This document shows positions 10,459 through 20,076 of a DNA stretch of 64,000 nucleotides, piece by piece (position 1 is the first letter of the stretch; every line of letters starts with the position of its first letter). The notes beneath the pieces were generated by a model. The model was not told where the DNA came from. It was given only the letters and a program-made list of their open reading frames with translations, and did no database searches. Source of the stretch: Schizochytrium sp. TIO01 (lineage: Eukaryota > Sar > Bigyra > Thraustochytrida > Thraustochytriidae); assembly GCA_004764695.1 (NCBI GenBank), contig SMSO01000036.1, positions 1,508,001-1,572,000 of the forward strand, read 5' to 3'. Made by a program: the position numbers and the translations under genes.

Positions 10459-11250
10459 TTAGTAGTTACCGCTGCCAGTGGCGAGGAAGTCAACATCATC
10501 AGGGACAGCGCCGCCCTCCTCTTCCTCCTCCTCGACCTCGGGTGCGTTGCCGTTGGAGTGAAGCTCCTTGCCGTTGATGACAGCCCAGAGCTGGTACTCG
10601 AACTGCTTGGTCTTGTTGTCACCACGCACGAAGGAGTCGAGCCAGCGGATGGTTCCGTCCTTGTCAATGATGATAGCAAGGCCGACACCGACGACAGCGC
10701 GCTTGAGGGCAGTCTTGAACTCGGCGTTGACCTGGTGCTCAGGGTCGAAGGCCATCTGGAAGTCGCAGTGCTGGGTGACGCCAGCTTCGCCCTTGGGGCC
10801 CTTCATCTCAGCCATGAAGGCACCTTGGTACTTCTTGAGCCACTTCTCAACGTCGGCCTCTTCGAGGTCGCGGGAGATAGAGACAAAGTTGACCTGGCCC
10901 TCGTACTTCTTGTAGATGTCGCTGAGAACGGCGAGGGTGACGAAGTCACTCTTGTTCAAGTTGCAGTGGAAGGTCACAACCACGGGCTTGCCCTGGGCGA
11001 CGTCGAAGGCCTCACCGTTGTGGAACTTGAGGGCAGCGAGCGAAGGGGCCTTGGCGCCGAGAGCGGGATCGTCGTCGTAGGTGAGCATCTCCTTGCCCTC
11101 CTCAGAGAGCTCCTCGGCCGCAGGGGGCTTGGCGGGGGCCTCCTCGGAGCCAGAGAGCTGGCCGATGACGCCGTCCTTCTTGGCGTTCTCGAGCTCGAGG
11201 TCCTTGACCTGGGCCTCAAGGGCCTCAACCTGCTTGGCGTCGTCACCCAT
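10459..11250 (-). CDS. Thioredoxin-fold (redoxin/TlpA-like) protein without CxxC, highly codon-biased
   Basis: 263 residues from ATG at 11250; the longer upstream reading needs a GTG start and is not used. Residues ~5-35 are a short heptad-like coiled coil, then about 75-230 a redoxin-like fold: APSLAALKFHNGEAFDV, then GKPVVVTFHCNLNKSDF where a TlpA or peroxiredoxin enzyme has its catalytic cysteine segment, followed by a helix and VNFVSISRD. Only one Cys stands at that site and no CxxC exists, so either a one-Cys peroxidase-like enzyme or a non-catalytic binding module is possible. The tail has a run of Glu and ends in an aromatic Tyr. Third positions are almost all G or C (GAG, AAG, CTC, GTC), unlike neighbours, which usually marks very high expression; the bias also creates long antisense open frames. 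Cytosolic, no targeting signal. Substrate unknown. Confidence 0.75.
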   Translation of the reverse strand: MGDDAKQVEALEAQVKDLELENAKKDGVIGQLSGSEEAPAKPPAAEELSEEGKEMLTYDDDPALGAKAPSLAALKFHNGEAFDVAQGKPVVVTFHCNLNKSDFVTLAVLSDIYKKYEGQVNFVSISRDLEEADVEKWLKKYQGAFMAEMKGPKGEAGVTQHCDFQMAFDPEHQVNAEFKTALKRAVVGVGLAIIIDKDGTIRWLDSFVRGDNKTKQFEYQLWAVINGKELHSNGNAPEVEEEEEEGGAVPDDVDFLATGSGNY

Positions 11251-11940
11251 GGTGCTAAGATAGAAAACTGTACGAACGAACGAAAGGCGAGGTGCGAACG
11301 GAGTTGATTCAGGATCTGGTCTGCTCTGCTCTGCTTTGCTCTGATGTTGCACGCGAAGGTGAATGATTTTATGGCAGCTGGCTAATATAGAGTATTTATG
11401 CTATAGCATAGTTGAACAAATAATTATCTACTTGCCGAAGAAAATACTTCACTTGCAGACCGCGCAGGTAAGTGCAGAATGGAATGGGCGCGCATCGTCT
11501 CCTTCTGAGGCCTGTGCCAGCTAAGACATCTTGAGACACGCTGCGCATTGGCTAATTAGATGCACTGCTTAAGCGTAGCAAATGCCATCTCTTCAGAATC
11601 TTTCCGGAATCTGGAGCAGAAGTCAGAAGAAGATAAGAAGCAGAAGGAGAAGAAGAAGAATCAGAAGAAGAAGAAGCCAAGAAGAAAAAGAAGAAACACT
11701 TTCCTGCTTCGCTTCTCGCCACCAAATCTTTGGCCCCTGTTTGGGGGTATTGTGAAAGTCTTGAGGGATATAAATCTCAACTTTCACTTTATCTGCCAGA
11801 GCTCACGTGCAAAAGCACGTTCTTTACTCCAATATTACCCCCACAAAGACTCCTGGATAGACCCTTATCTTGACTCTTCATGCTGATCACTCGATACCTT
11901 GTGAGGGGTATAGAGTGAGTTAAATATCTCATCATAAAGT
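11251..11940. other. Divergent intergenic region with purine-rich tract
   Basis: Promoter space for the highly expressed redoxin-like gene and for the small predicted membrane protein. A GAA/AAG-rich polypurine tract spans about 11615-11696; the Lys-rich ORF over it (11560-11886) is a by-product and not taken as a gene. Confidence 0.5.
11615..11696 (+). repeat. GAA/AAG-rich polypurine tract
   Basis: About 80 bases almost entirely A and G on the + strand, built from imperfect GAAGAA and AAGAAG units. Such tracts can adopt triplex (H-DNA) structure and often exclude nucleosomes; here it lies upstream of two divergent genes. Confidence 0.8.
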
Positions 11941-12249
11941 ATGCTCGCGCGCCAGCGAGCGTAAGCAGAGAAGCTTCATTCGCGAGATGGAAGATAGCAA
12001 GCCAAGGAAGGGAGCGAATGCGGGGTTCGCCTATAGTAAGAGGTACATTTGTACTATAGAGTATTCAACGAGAAAGTGGAGAATGCGCAGTTTATCCGAT
12101 TGTGGGCATTGGTTTATTCTGCATTCACGATTCTGTTCCTCATCTTCTTTCTCCTTCCTCGACTGTTATCAAGGATTGTTGAGTTGTTTGCACGATGGAT
12201 TCTGTTCGAACAACCTCCTCTTCCCTTTGTGTTTCTGGCAAAATCGTGA
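11941..12249 (+). CDS. Predicted small spliced membrane protein (69 aa), unknown
   Basis: Not a single ORF. An open frame at about 12061-12249 encodes a convincing membrane segment (FTILFLIFFLLPRLLS) and ends in LAKS-stop but has no ATG. A start at 11941 gives MLARQR plus two bases, then a GTAAGC donor at 11961 and a CTATAG acceptor ending at 12059; removing this 99-nt intron joins the frames exactly (phase 2 + 1). The product would be about 69 residues: a short basic start, a polar stretch with FNEKVENAQF, one or two TM helices and an amphipathic RIVELFARWILF. The intron fits the size and donor type of others here. I do not recognise the family. The alternative is that the unspliced ATG at 11987 (91 codons, no membrane pattern until frame change) is used, or that nothing is translated. 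Confidence 0.42.
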
Positions 12250-12871
12250 TGCAATCAAATGAATGTTCTTGAGGCTGGTTGGCAGTACGAGAAGATTAAA
12301 TGCAAGAGTAAGTTGGAATGAATGCCTAATGGTGTTTGAAGTAGTTTTGGTTGAGATTTCACTGTCATAACATTAAAATACTAGTAAACTGTTCTTCTTT
12401 GTTTTATTCTTTTTCAATTGTTCTGCCTTCGTGAGTATCTAGGTCCGGCAATCGACGAATTAGCTGCGTGCGGCGAGGCCAGTCTGCGCGAGCGTTTCCG
12501 GCGTTAATTGTCGCTGCTGGAGACGGAGAGCTCCTGCTGCTGACGAACCAGTGGCATTTAGGGTCGCCTGCTATCTTCAAGGTCCTCGGACCTGCCAGGT
12601 GCAGCTAACGGGCTTCGACCTGGGTTCATTCATTCGTTGGCCTACTCATCGTCTCCGAGGCTAGCTCCTTTGTCAGACTTACCTGTAGATCACATTGGCG
12701 GGGACGCAACTTGCGAGCGAAGGCTCTGCAACGCGTGATTACTTTTCGATTAGCTTTGGGATCTTGGATTTATAATTAAATCCGAAGAATACAAGAGAAG
12801 CTCTTGGAGCAACGACGTGGAGGAGGGCTGATTAAGAAGCGGATTTAGATCCAGAATTTGTGAAAAGGACA
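12250..12871. other. Intergenic, 5' region of RPN3
   Basis: No coding signal seen; presumed promoter and 5' UTR of the proteasome gene. Confidence 0.5.
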
Positions 12872-14437
12872 ATGGCCGTCAAGAAATCCAAGGATGCCCC
12901 GGCACCCGCCTCTAAGGATGACAAGGATGGTGACAAGGCACAGCAGAATGCCAAGTCGACCCCTGCGGCTCCTGCGAAGGAAGAGCCTTTCATCGCAATG
13001 GAAGCCTTGCATGAGAACCTCCAGCTTCTGGAGGCCTCTGTACAGAGCAAAGACCAAAACGGCATGAAGCGTGTTTTCCGTAAAAACACCCCTATCCGCA
13101 AGAACATTAATCTTGACGACTTTGGTATCGTAATGGACGTCTGGATCTCACCAAGCTCCTCACTTAGCAAGCAACTCCATGCCGAGATCAGTTCTGCCAG
13201 TCGAGGAGGAGCGGGACCTGTGGCTATGGACACTGATGATGAGGAAAAACTCGAGCTCCTCGCCAAGAAGCGTAAAGAATTTGTCGCCATGGAGCCCAAG
13301 GTGGACATTATCCCTGAAATCGAGGCCTACATTAGCCTCTTCATCATTAAGGCCCTTATGGACTGTGGTCGTGTTGACGAGGCACGCAGCAGCGTGAGCA
13401 CGTTGCTGGGTATGATCGCTAGTGAGAACCGACGCACACTTGATATCTTTCAGGCCAAGGCTTTCCAGCTTAAGGTTCGGTGTGCCGAACTGATGGGCGA
13501 TGCAGAGGCCCTGCGCCCAGAGCTTCTCAACGCACACCGCACGGCATGTCTGAGGCTTGATGAGCAGGGCCAAGCCACGCTCATTAACCTCATCCTTCGC
13601 AATTACACAGAAGCAAACCTTGTCGACCAGGCTGTCAAATTTGCCTTCAAGGCCCACTTCCCTGAGTCTGCCTCGAACAACCAGCAGGTGCGCCACTTGT
13701 ACTACATGGGCCGTCTCTCAGCGCTCCAACTCGACTATTCTGTGGCATTCCAGAAGCTCACACAGGCTATCCGCAAGGCGCCCACCAACACTGGCCTTGG
13801 CTTCCGGATTGCACTGCATAAACTTGCTTGTATTGTACAGCTTCTCATGGGTGAGACCCCGGAGCGTTCATGGTTTGCGCAACCTCAAATGGAAGCAGCG
13901 CTGCTTCCTTACTTTGAGCTGGTACGTGCTGTACGTAATGGTAGCCTGTCTGACTACGACCGAGTGAGAGAGCAGAATGCTGCCGTTTACGCTAAGGATA
14001 AGCTTGCCACACTTGTTGTGCGTCTCCGTAACTCGGTTATTCGCACTGGTCTGCGCCGCATTAACATGTCATACTCTCGCATTAGCTTTAAGGACATCGC
14101 CAAGCGCCTTGCTCTTGACTCCGCGGAGTCTGCTGAGCTTGCATGTGCTAAGGCAATCCGCGACGGTGTTATCGAAGCCACCTTGAACCATGAAAAGGGT
14201 TACATGAAGTCTTCCGATGTTATGGACATATACTCCACCATTGAACCTCAGCAAGCATTCCATCGCCGTATTCAGTTCTGCCTTGACATGCACAATGAAG
14301 CTGTAAAGTCCATGCGCTACCCTCCAGATGCCCACAAGGTGCAACATGAGCATACTGAGGAGGACGATGATGAAAAGAAGTCCGAAGAGGAGCTCGCAAA
14401 GGAGATCGAGGAGGAGCTCGAGGAGGACGACGAGTAA
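12872..14437 (+). CDS. RPN3: 26S proteasome regulatory subunit Rpn3 (PSMD3)
   Basis: 521 residues from ATG 12872 (the frame is open four codons further up but only with GTG). The N-terminus is a charged Lys/Asp/Ala-rich tail. The body is helical solenoid (TPR-like) leading to a PCI domain at about 340-460, in which LRRINMSYSRISFKDIAKRL and the winged-helix part with KAIRDGVIEATLNHEKGYM are typical of Rpn3. The C-terminus, after HRRIQFCLDMHNEAVKSMRYP, is very acidic (EEELAKEIEEELEEDDE), as in Rpn3 proteins. It is a lid subunit that helps hold the Rpn11 deubiquitinase in place. Single exon. Its relative Rpn3-like/CSN subunit (CSN3) is less likely because of the helical tail after the PCI domain. 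Confidence 0.92.
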   Translation: MAVKKSKDAPAPASKDDKDGDKAQQNAKSTPAAPAKEEPFIAMEALHENLQLLEASVQSKDQNGMKRVFRKNTPIRKNINLDDFGIVMDVWISPSSSLSKQLHAEISSASRGGAGPVAMDTDDEEKLELLAKKRKEFVAMEPKVDIIPEIEAYISLFIIKALMDCGRVDEARSSVSTLLGMIASENRRTLDIFQAKAFQLKVRCAELMGDAEALRPELLNAHRTACLRLDEQGQATLINLILRNYTEANLVDQAVKFAFKAHFPESASNNQQVRHLYYMGRLSALQLDYSVAFQKLTQAIRKAPTNTGLGFRIALHKLACIVQLLMGETPERSWFAQPQMEAALLPYFELVRAVRNGSLSDYDRVREQNAAVYAKDKLATLVVRLRNSVIRTGLRRINMSYSRISFKDIAKRLALDSAESAELACAKAIRDGVIEATLNHEKGYMKSSDVMDIYSTIEPQQAFHRRIQFCLDMHNEAVKSMRYPPDAHKVQHEHTEEDDDEKKSEEELAKEIEEELEEDDE

Positions 14438-15483
14438 TTCTGCTTGCCAACCTCCTTTCTCACGTATACACTGCTTTCTTTTATGCAACACTACCCAAGC
14501 ATCGCATCTTTGAGACCGCTTCAGGCTGGCCTGAACAATGCTTCTTTTACAACTTCAGCCATTAATTCCATCATTACCCTTCTTTACACAAACTTAAACC
14601 AAAACATTCTTTCGAAGTTACTTTAACTTTCTATTCATTTGGCCAACATCTTGATTTTCACTTACTCCACCTTTACACAACGATCAAATCTACATCTCGG
14701 CGTCTTGACTTCTTTTCGTTGATTTTGCAAAGATATAAAATGAAGGCTTTGCATAATTGTGTGACCCAAATCTCTAAATCTTCTTGCATTTGGAGACTTT
14801 GACCAAGCAGTGCACTTGGTTCATGATGGGAAAATGCAACTTGCGCAAGTTCATCTGTAAAAAAAATAAAAAGGATCATGCTACAGACGATTATTCTGAA
14901 ACCTCGTTAGACCACATTTATTTTAAAAAGAGTATCTCACTTGTACCCCAACATCACGTTCTTTCTTTTCAAATAGTTTATAAACCTACAGCAAGGAAAT
15001 TTCTCGGATCATCATTTTCGCTCTACTTCTTCAGAAAGAAATAGACTACTATGTATTTTCAAAAAGTACTTTCGACCGAGTTGGAAATATAATACGAACA
15101 CAAATCATTAGATTCTACGATCTCTCATATTCTTTTTTCAAATACTCATTTCTCCCAGAAAAACAAGGTAACGCCTTCAACGTTGGTTCCCTTAGCTGGC
15201 AGCTAAACTGCTCAAACAAATTTATATAGGCCTACAAATATATATAGAGAGAAAGAAGCACCTAGTAAATACAATGAACTTAGTCCCACAATAACTTGAC
15301 TTTTATGATGTCAAAAACGGACTCGGCTAAGGTGTGCACTAAGATCCATTACGATCCAAGTTGGCCTAAAAATTGCACCCTAGGTAAGAAGAAAAGGCGT
15401 CAAAAGTGGCACAAAGCAATCTTCATATTTGACACAAGGCTTAGCGCTCAGGAACTCCACGGTGCGCTACCAGCGTCTTTAAA
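14438..15483. other. Intergenic
   Basis: AT-rich spacer between two same-strand genes. Short ORFs lack domain or codon signals. ATATATAGAGAGA at about 15238-15252 could be part of a promoter for the glucokinase gene but this is weak. Confidence 0.5.
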
Positions 15484-17004
15484 ATGGTGAACGTAGTCTT
15501 ACCGAGCTTTGTCGTACTGTGGGCGTTGATCTGGGCGTTTCTGGAGCATAACAATACTGGCAGACTTCCCGGGGCAGGTGATCCCAGAGCGGCTAAACCC
15601 GGACTCGGCAAAAATGACAAGAGCCTCGAAGGCGCACCAAATACGGAGGTGCAACATCAAGTTGTTGAGCTTTTACGAAATCTCCGCAAAACAAGAGATC
15701 GCGTAGAGCCTCGGAACGAGGACGGGAAAATTGCCATTGGGTTCAATGTATGTCTGGACGCTGTGGTAGATGCCTTAGAGCTCTTGCAACGAACAGGTGT
15801 CAAGCCTGTCAAAGGTGCGGTGTCGCCAACAATCTCCAACCTTGAAGACCTCGGAGGCGTATTTACCCATCACTTTGAGCGTGCTGCTGGGGGCGAACGC
15901 TCTGTGGACGACCGTGAAACATTTGCCTTACTAGAAGAAGGTTTGGCAACTTGCAAGTCACGTCGCGTGCTCTTGGGTGGCAATGCCGCGATCATGGCCG
16001 AGGTTCTTGCGAAAGATTGGAAATTTGAGCATGTAAGCCTTGGAGGTCCTGTGGGCCCGCAAGTGGAGGCGCTTTTACCAGATCAAATTGCCACATTTGG
16101 TTTACAACCGGGTGAAGACGTGCGTGGTGTCGAAATCAAAGAAGACGAGGTTCACATTATTATGGAATTTGAAAAGGGTTCAACATGGGCAGGGTCTAAA
16201 GCACGTCGTGCTAATCGTTTTATTGTCTCGCGTGATCTTTCTAATGCCGTACTCGCTGCATTGGAACCGCTAGTAGCCCATGTTCGTGATGCTCCAGATG
16301 GACCATATGACTTGTTAATTGCTGCTGGATTCCATATGCTGGATGCTATGGATCCTGAATTTCGTCAGGAACGCGTGGGCGAAATTGTTGATAACTTCCG
16401 TTCTGTTCCAGACGAAACGCTTATTCACTTTGAGCTCGCTGCTGTGGGTGAAGAGTCTCTACTCGAACAGCTTGCGAAACGAATTATTCCAGAAGTTGAC
16501 TCGTTAGGTCTCAATGAACAAGAGATGAGTGCCCTTTACGCAACGTTAGGTATCGATGACATTGACCTCGCGGATGTAACAGGTCTCGTTCCCAAGGTAG
16601 AGTCGGTGACTGCAATTATGTCTCATGTGCTTTCTAATAACGACCGTCTTGGCCGAATTCATTTTCATAGTTTCGGATACCATATTATTGGACAAAAGAA
16701 GAGCAAGACTGATAGGTGGCCAAACGTTGAGTCTGCAGTTGCAGCTGGGTCTGTCAAAGCTTCAGAGCGTGCTTGCGCACAAACAGATCTTTCTGCAGAA
16801 GACATCACTCTTCAGTTGCAAGAACCATTTCGCTTTTATGGTTCCCCAGAAGTAGCGAGAATCTCTTCTGAATCGCCAGTGATCGTATATGAAACTGATG
16901 ATTTAGTGTTTGCACTTGCACCTGTGCTTACGTGTAATAAACCTGTGCAAACAGTAGGACTCGGTGACTCAATTTCAGCTTCTGCGCTGGCGTACCAAAT
17001 TTAA
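15484..17004 (+). CDS. ADPGK: ADP-dependent glucokinase
   Basis: 506 residues starting at ATG 15484. Residues 4-20 (VLPSFVVLWALIWAFLE) form a signal peptide or signal anchor, consistent with the ER-bound animal enzyme. The ribokinase-like ADP-GK fold follows: IAIGFNVCLDAVVDALELL near the start of the fold, RRVLLGGNAAIMAEVLA (substrate lid and GGNA motif), VHIIMEFEKG, LLIAAGFHML, and HFHSFGYHIIG. The C-terminal GLGDSISAS is the GxGD anion-hole signature with catalytic base Asp495, only 11 residues before the end. The enzyme phosphorylates glucose using ADP instead of ATP, known from archaea and animals and scattered protists. No intron. Codon use becomes more AT-rich through the gene than in its neighbours. 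Confidence 0.9.
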   Translation: MVNVVLPSFVVLWALIWAFLEHNNTGRLPGAGDPRAAKPGLGKNDKSLEGAPNTEVQHQVVELLRNLRKTRDRVEPRNEDGKIAIGFNVCLDAVVDALELLQRTGVKPVKGAVSPTISNLEDLGGVFTHHFERAAGGERSVDDRETFALLEEGLATCKSRRVLLGGNAAIMAEVLAKDWKFEHVSLGGPVGPQVEALLPDQIATFGLQPGEDVRGVEIKEDEVHIIMEFEKGSTWAGSKARRANRFIVSRDLSNAVLAALEPLVAHVRDAPDGPYDLLIAAGFHMLDAMDPEFRQERVGEIVDNFRSVPDETLIHFELAAVGEESLLEQLAKRIIPEVDSLGLNEQEMSALYATLGIDDIDLADVTGLVPKVESVTAIMSHVLSNNDRLGRIHFHSFGYHIIGQKKSKTDRWPNVESAVAAGSVKASERACAQTDLSAEDITLQLQEPFRFYGSPEVARISSESPVIVYETDDLVFALAPVLTCNKPVQTVGLGDSISASALAYQI

Positions 17005-17757
17005 GAGGCCTTTAATGCAAAAGTACAAAGGGACAAAACAGAAAATTTTCTGGCCATAGACAAAGCTTCTGGTACCAAATAAAACCTTTTTCCTGTTTAT
17101 GTTCGAATCAAGCTCAAGAGCGTTTAGCTAGCAAATTATGTGTGTTTTTAGGCCATGTTGGCTTGACGTTATATTCTTCGGAATCTCTTACACCATATTA
17201 AATTAAAACATGGAGAGTTTTTATTTTATTAAATAAAACTCGAATTTACTTGAAAACCTTGCTATTGGATGCAACATTTTCAACGTATGGAATTGAGGAT
17301 AACCTGGTTTATCGAACTAACATCAGGGATAGTGTTTACATACCTATTATTCTTATAATATTTTGGACTCCACAGCTTACCTTACTTTTAGTTATCCCAT
17401 AGTCCCATAGTCTTGCGTACTGTCGTTTGAAAAAAAAAATTAAAAAGGAAAAGAACAAACCACCAGAAGATCTAAACAGCATCGTCTCAGATCAGGTTGC
17501 CCTATAGTCAATCTAAACGGGATTAAACTATTGAGGCCAACTATATTCAAGAAAAAAATTAAGATAAACGAAATTAGACAAAAGGAAAAAAAAAAAGAAA
17601 CGGGAATATGATAAGTACTTTTGACTTATTGTCCCTTAAGAGACTGTGGAATAAGTGAGCTTCGCATCCTCGCAGGATAACTATGATGAGAAAAGCGAAA
17701 CGCCACAGGTGTAAAATATGTTGTAGATATCGTCGTTGTTTTGCACAGATGCTTGTT
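17005..17757. other. Intergenic between convergent genes
   Basis: AT-rich 3' flanks, including poly-A runs near 17428 and 17590. No gene seen. Confidence 0.6.
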
Positions 17758-18702
17758 TTAGTGTTTGGCCTTGCCGCCCTTGGAAGTTTTCTGCCGTTTA
17801 CCCTTTCTTGAAAACGGATCGCGCTTACGCTCAGACTGCAGATCGCGGTAAACACGCTTGGTATAGCTTTGTACTGAAGAGTCGGCCAAAAGTTCGTCGA
17901 CAAAGGTAGGCTTGCGCTCGTTCTTTTTGAGACGGTGACTCTTGTACTCGCCAAGGCCCTCCTTGATCGTACCCATCTGGAATTTTTGCGGGATTGCAGA
18001 GCTGTCGTTCTTCTTGTAAAACCGCGATGCACTCATGTAATTACGCAGCTGAAGAGCACGAAGATCCATCTTCATTTGCGGTGTGAGCTCCGGCGTGGTC
18101 ATCTCATGCCAGTCCTTCTTCTCACCACGCTTACGAGCGTGAACGTCACGCTGCTGCAAGGCAGTGCCGCTGGGGGCGCAGAGAGCCTCTTCGTTAGTCA
18201 GGAGGCCGGTGGTTTGCTTCTCGATCTCACGAGATTTGGTTTTTGGTTGAAGACGCGTGGGGAAGAGCTTTTCGCCTCCGTTTTCCTTGGTTTCAAAGTC
18301 GTCTTCATCATCACTTTCCGAGTCCTCGTCGACGTTGTTGACGATCTTGCGCTGGTTCTGGAGGCTGTCGAGCGCCTTGCGCTGCAGCTGGACACCGGCA
18401 AAAATGTCCTCCTCAGCATCGCTATCATCGCTGGAGTCATCATCGCTGGATTCATCGTTATCATTGTCGGCTTCTTTGCGTTTGCGGCTTTGAGAGTCCT
18501 TTTCAAAGGCAGCTGCAAATGCCTTGGGCACAGCAGGCAACTGAGACCGGCCCATCACTTTCGATGCACGGTTAGCCTGGGCAGATGTAGCTGTAGCAGG
18601 GGCGGAACCCGTGTCCTCGGGGCTCGATAGAATGTTGTCAACCTCCTCCTCAACCGCAGGCACGGTTGGGCGCAACTTGCGTGCGCTTCGGGGCGGCGCC
18701 AT
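17758..18702 (-). CDS. FCF2: Fcf2-domain pre-rRNA processing factor
   Basis: 314 residues from ATG at 18702. The N-terminal two thirds are disordered: basic patches, an acidic serine-aspartate stretch (ESSDDDSSDDSDAEEDIF) and an acidic run before residue 150, typical of nucleolar proteins. The Fcf2 domain occupies about 195-300: WHEMTTPELTPQMKMDLRAL, LRNYMSASRFYKKND, PQKFQMGTIKEG, and RKPTFVDELLADSSVQSYTKR. The C-terminus is Lys/Arg-rich (nucleolar targeting). Yeast Fcf2 is an essential SSU-processome factor needed for early 35S pre-rRNA cleavages; the human relative is DNTTIP2. Single exon, convergent with the glucokinase gene. Confidence 0.9.
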   Translation of the reverse strand: MAPPRSARKLRPTVPAVEEEVDNILSSPEDTGSAPATATSAQANRASKVMGRSQLPAVPKAFAAAFEKDSQSRKRKEADNDNDESSDDDSSDDSDAEEDIFAGVQLQRKALDSLQNQRKIVNNVDEDSESDDEDDFETKENGGEKLFPTRLQPKTKSREIEKQTTGLLTNEEALCAPSGTALQQRDVHARKRGEKKDWHEMTTPELTPQMKMDLRALQLRNYMSASRFYKKNDSSAIPQKFQMGTIKEGLGEYKSHRLKKNERKPTFVDELLADSSVQSYTKRVYRDLQSERKRDPFSRKGKRQKTSKGGKAKH

Positions 18703-20076
18703 CGTGGTCTCCACCCAAAGCGATTTGCTCCACCATATACACTAATTACGAGCAATACAGAGAAGAGAAGTGGTGAACATTTGGAACCTACGGAACAATG
18801 AGATTTTATGGAAGGTTTAGAAATTTGAGAACATGTGGATCATAAGTAACATGTGGAGCTAATAGAACTTATGGAACACTTAGTATGGTGTGCACACTTA
18901 TGTTTTGGTTTTCCCATTCGTTTCTTTTACCATAAGCATAACCATTAAAAGCCTGAGGCAGGTAGATAGGTACCTCCCTCTCGTCTTTAAGGTATCTTAC
19001 ATTTGCATCTGTGCTGTCTATGAGCGACGATTATGAAAGGCCTGAGGAACTTTAAGGTCTAAGTTCACACGCACACAAATGAAAGAACTCAATAATTTAA
19101 TATGATAAAAGGTAGGTAGGTAGGTAGGTACCTACCTCCTTTCCTTACTATAGAGAGTACCAACTTTGTAGTAGTAATAAACATATTGTTGGAAGTCTCG
19201 AAGTAGCGCATGTGCGAGGGAGAATAAATTCGGGGTTACCTACCTATCCTTTACTCCCTCTATATTCCGATTTAAAAAGGAGGTACCATACAAAATAGTT
19301 GATTATGGGTGTAGAAAACAACGTTTTACAAAGAAGGGTTTAGCCGGTGCACATGGTAATCTCTCCGACGGTCTTCTGTAGTAGTAGTAGTAGAGTAAGG
19401 TAATAGGCATAGGTTTGAAGGAGTCTGCTTTACGTGCGAGCACACATCAAATCCCACGAGGGCTGGAGACACCCTCGCGCAGAGAACACAGACCGATAGC
19501 GACCGCAATAGCCTTTGGGCCTGGATTGGGCTCTAGGCGGCACCAACACTGGAAAAGTGGTCTCAGTGGGTCTCCACGAAGATCCTGCAGGTGTTGATTG
19601 CCGAAGGGCATCGGCATTGACTTACGATCTCTTTTCACTCGACGGACTTGAAAGCGCACGTGCAGTACGCGCCAGTATTGGCGGAAAAGACGAGAAGCCA
19701 AGATGAAGGGCCTATACGGCGTTGTGGAATATCAGGGAAGGAGAGAGTAAGTTGAAATGAAGTGAAATGGGATTGATTGTCTGTCACAATCAAATTCGTA
19801 ACATGATTTGATGATTGGACCACTGTGTACGATCAGCAGCCACGTGACTTGAAAATGTCGCCTCTACTATCTATTCCTGTCTTGACAAAGCAATTTGAAA
19901 AGGTTCTTAGCTTTGATCTTTTTAGTTGATAAAGAAACCTGCAATTGCTAGACACTTGTGTCACTGTGAATGTGATTTTGAGCGTGGAGTTGTAGCGAAG
20001 GGATTTTTGAAGCGTCGTACAGAAGGGTGAGAAAGGGTGCTTAGAACAATAGTGGACTTACGAAGGACATCTTGCA
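18703..20076. other. Divergent intergenic region
   Basis: Promoter space for FCF2 and the PP2C-reticulon gene. Holds a GGTAGGTA..CCTACC block at 19111-19138, further copies near 18959-18976 and 19237-19247, and a TAG trinucleotide run at 19379-19393. Short ORFs around 19415-19706 show no domain. Confidence 0.5.
19111..19138. repeat. TAGG tandem repeat running into its own reverse complement
   Basis: GGTAGGTAGGTAGGTAGGTA is followed directly by CCTACCTCC, so the block is both a microsatellite and a palindrome centred on GGTACC. Related copies are scattered in other intergenic spaces of this window. Confidence 0.85.

Noticed and set aside
10558-11307. 249-codon plus-strand ORF over the redoxin-like gene
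   Set aside because: It is the antisense shadow of a strongly GC3-biased gene; Leu/Val/Glu-rich with no domain.
11560-11886. 108-codon Lys-rich ORF
   Set aside because: Mostly the GAA/AAG polypurine tract; no domain and the rest looks random.
11987-12262. Unspliced 91-codon ORF
   Set aside because: The protein-like signal lies in another frame; the spliced model from 11941 explains it better.
17100-17112. GTTCGAATC resembling a tRNA T-loop B box
   Set aside because: No matching A box or foldable cloverleaf around it.
17935-18630. 231-codon plus-strand ORF over FCF2
   Set aside because: Antisense of acidic low-complexity codons; the minus strand holds the recognisable Fcf2 domain.
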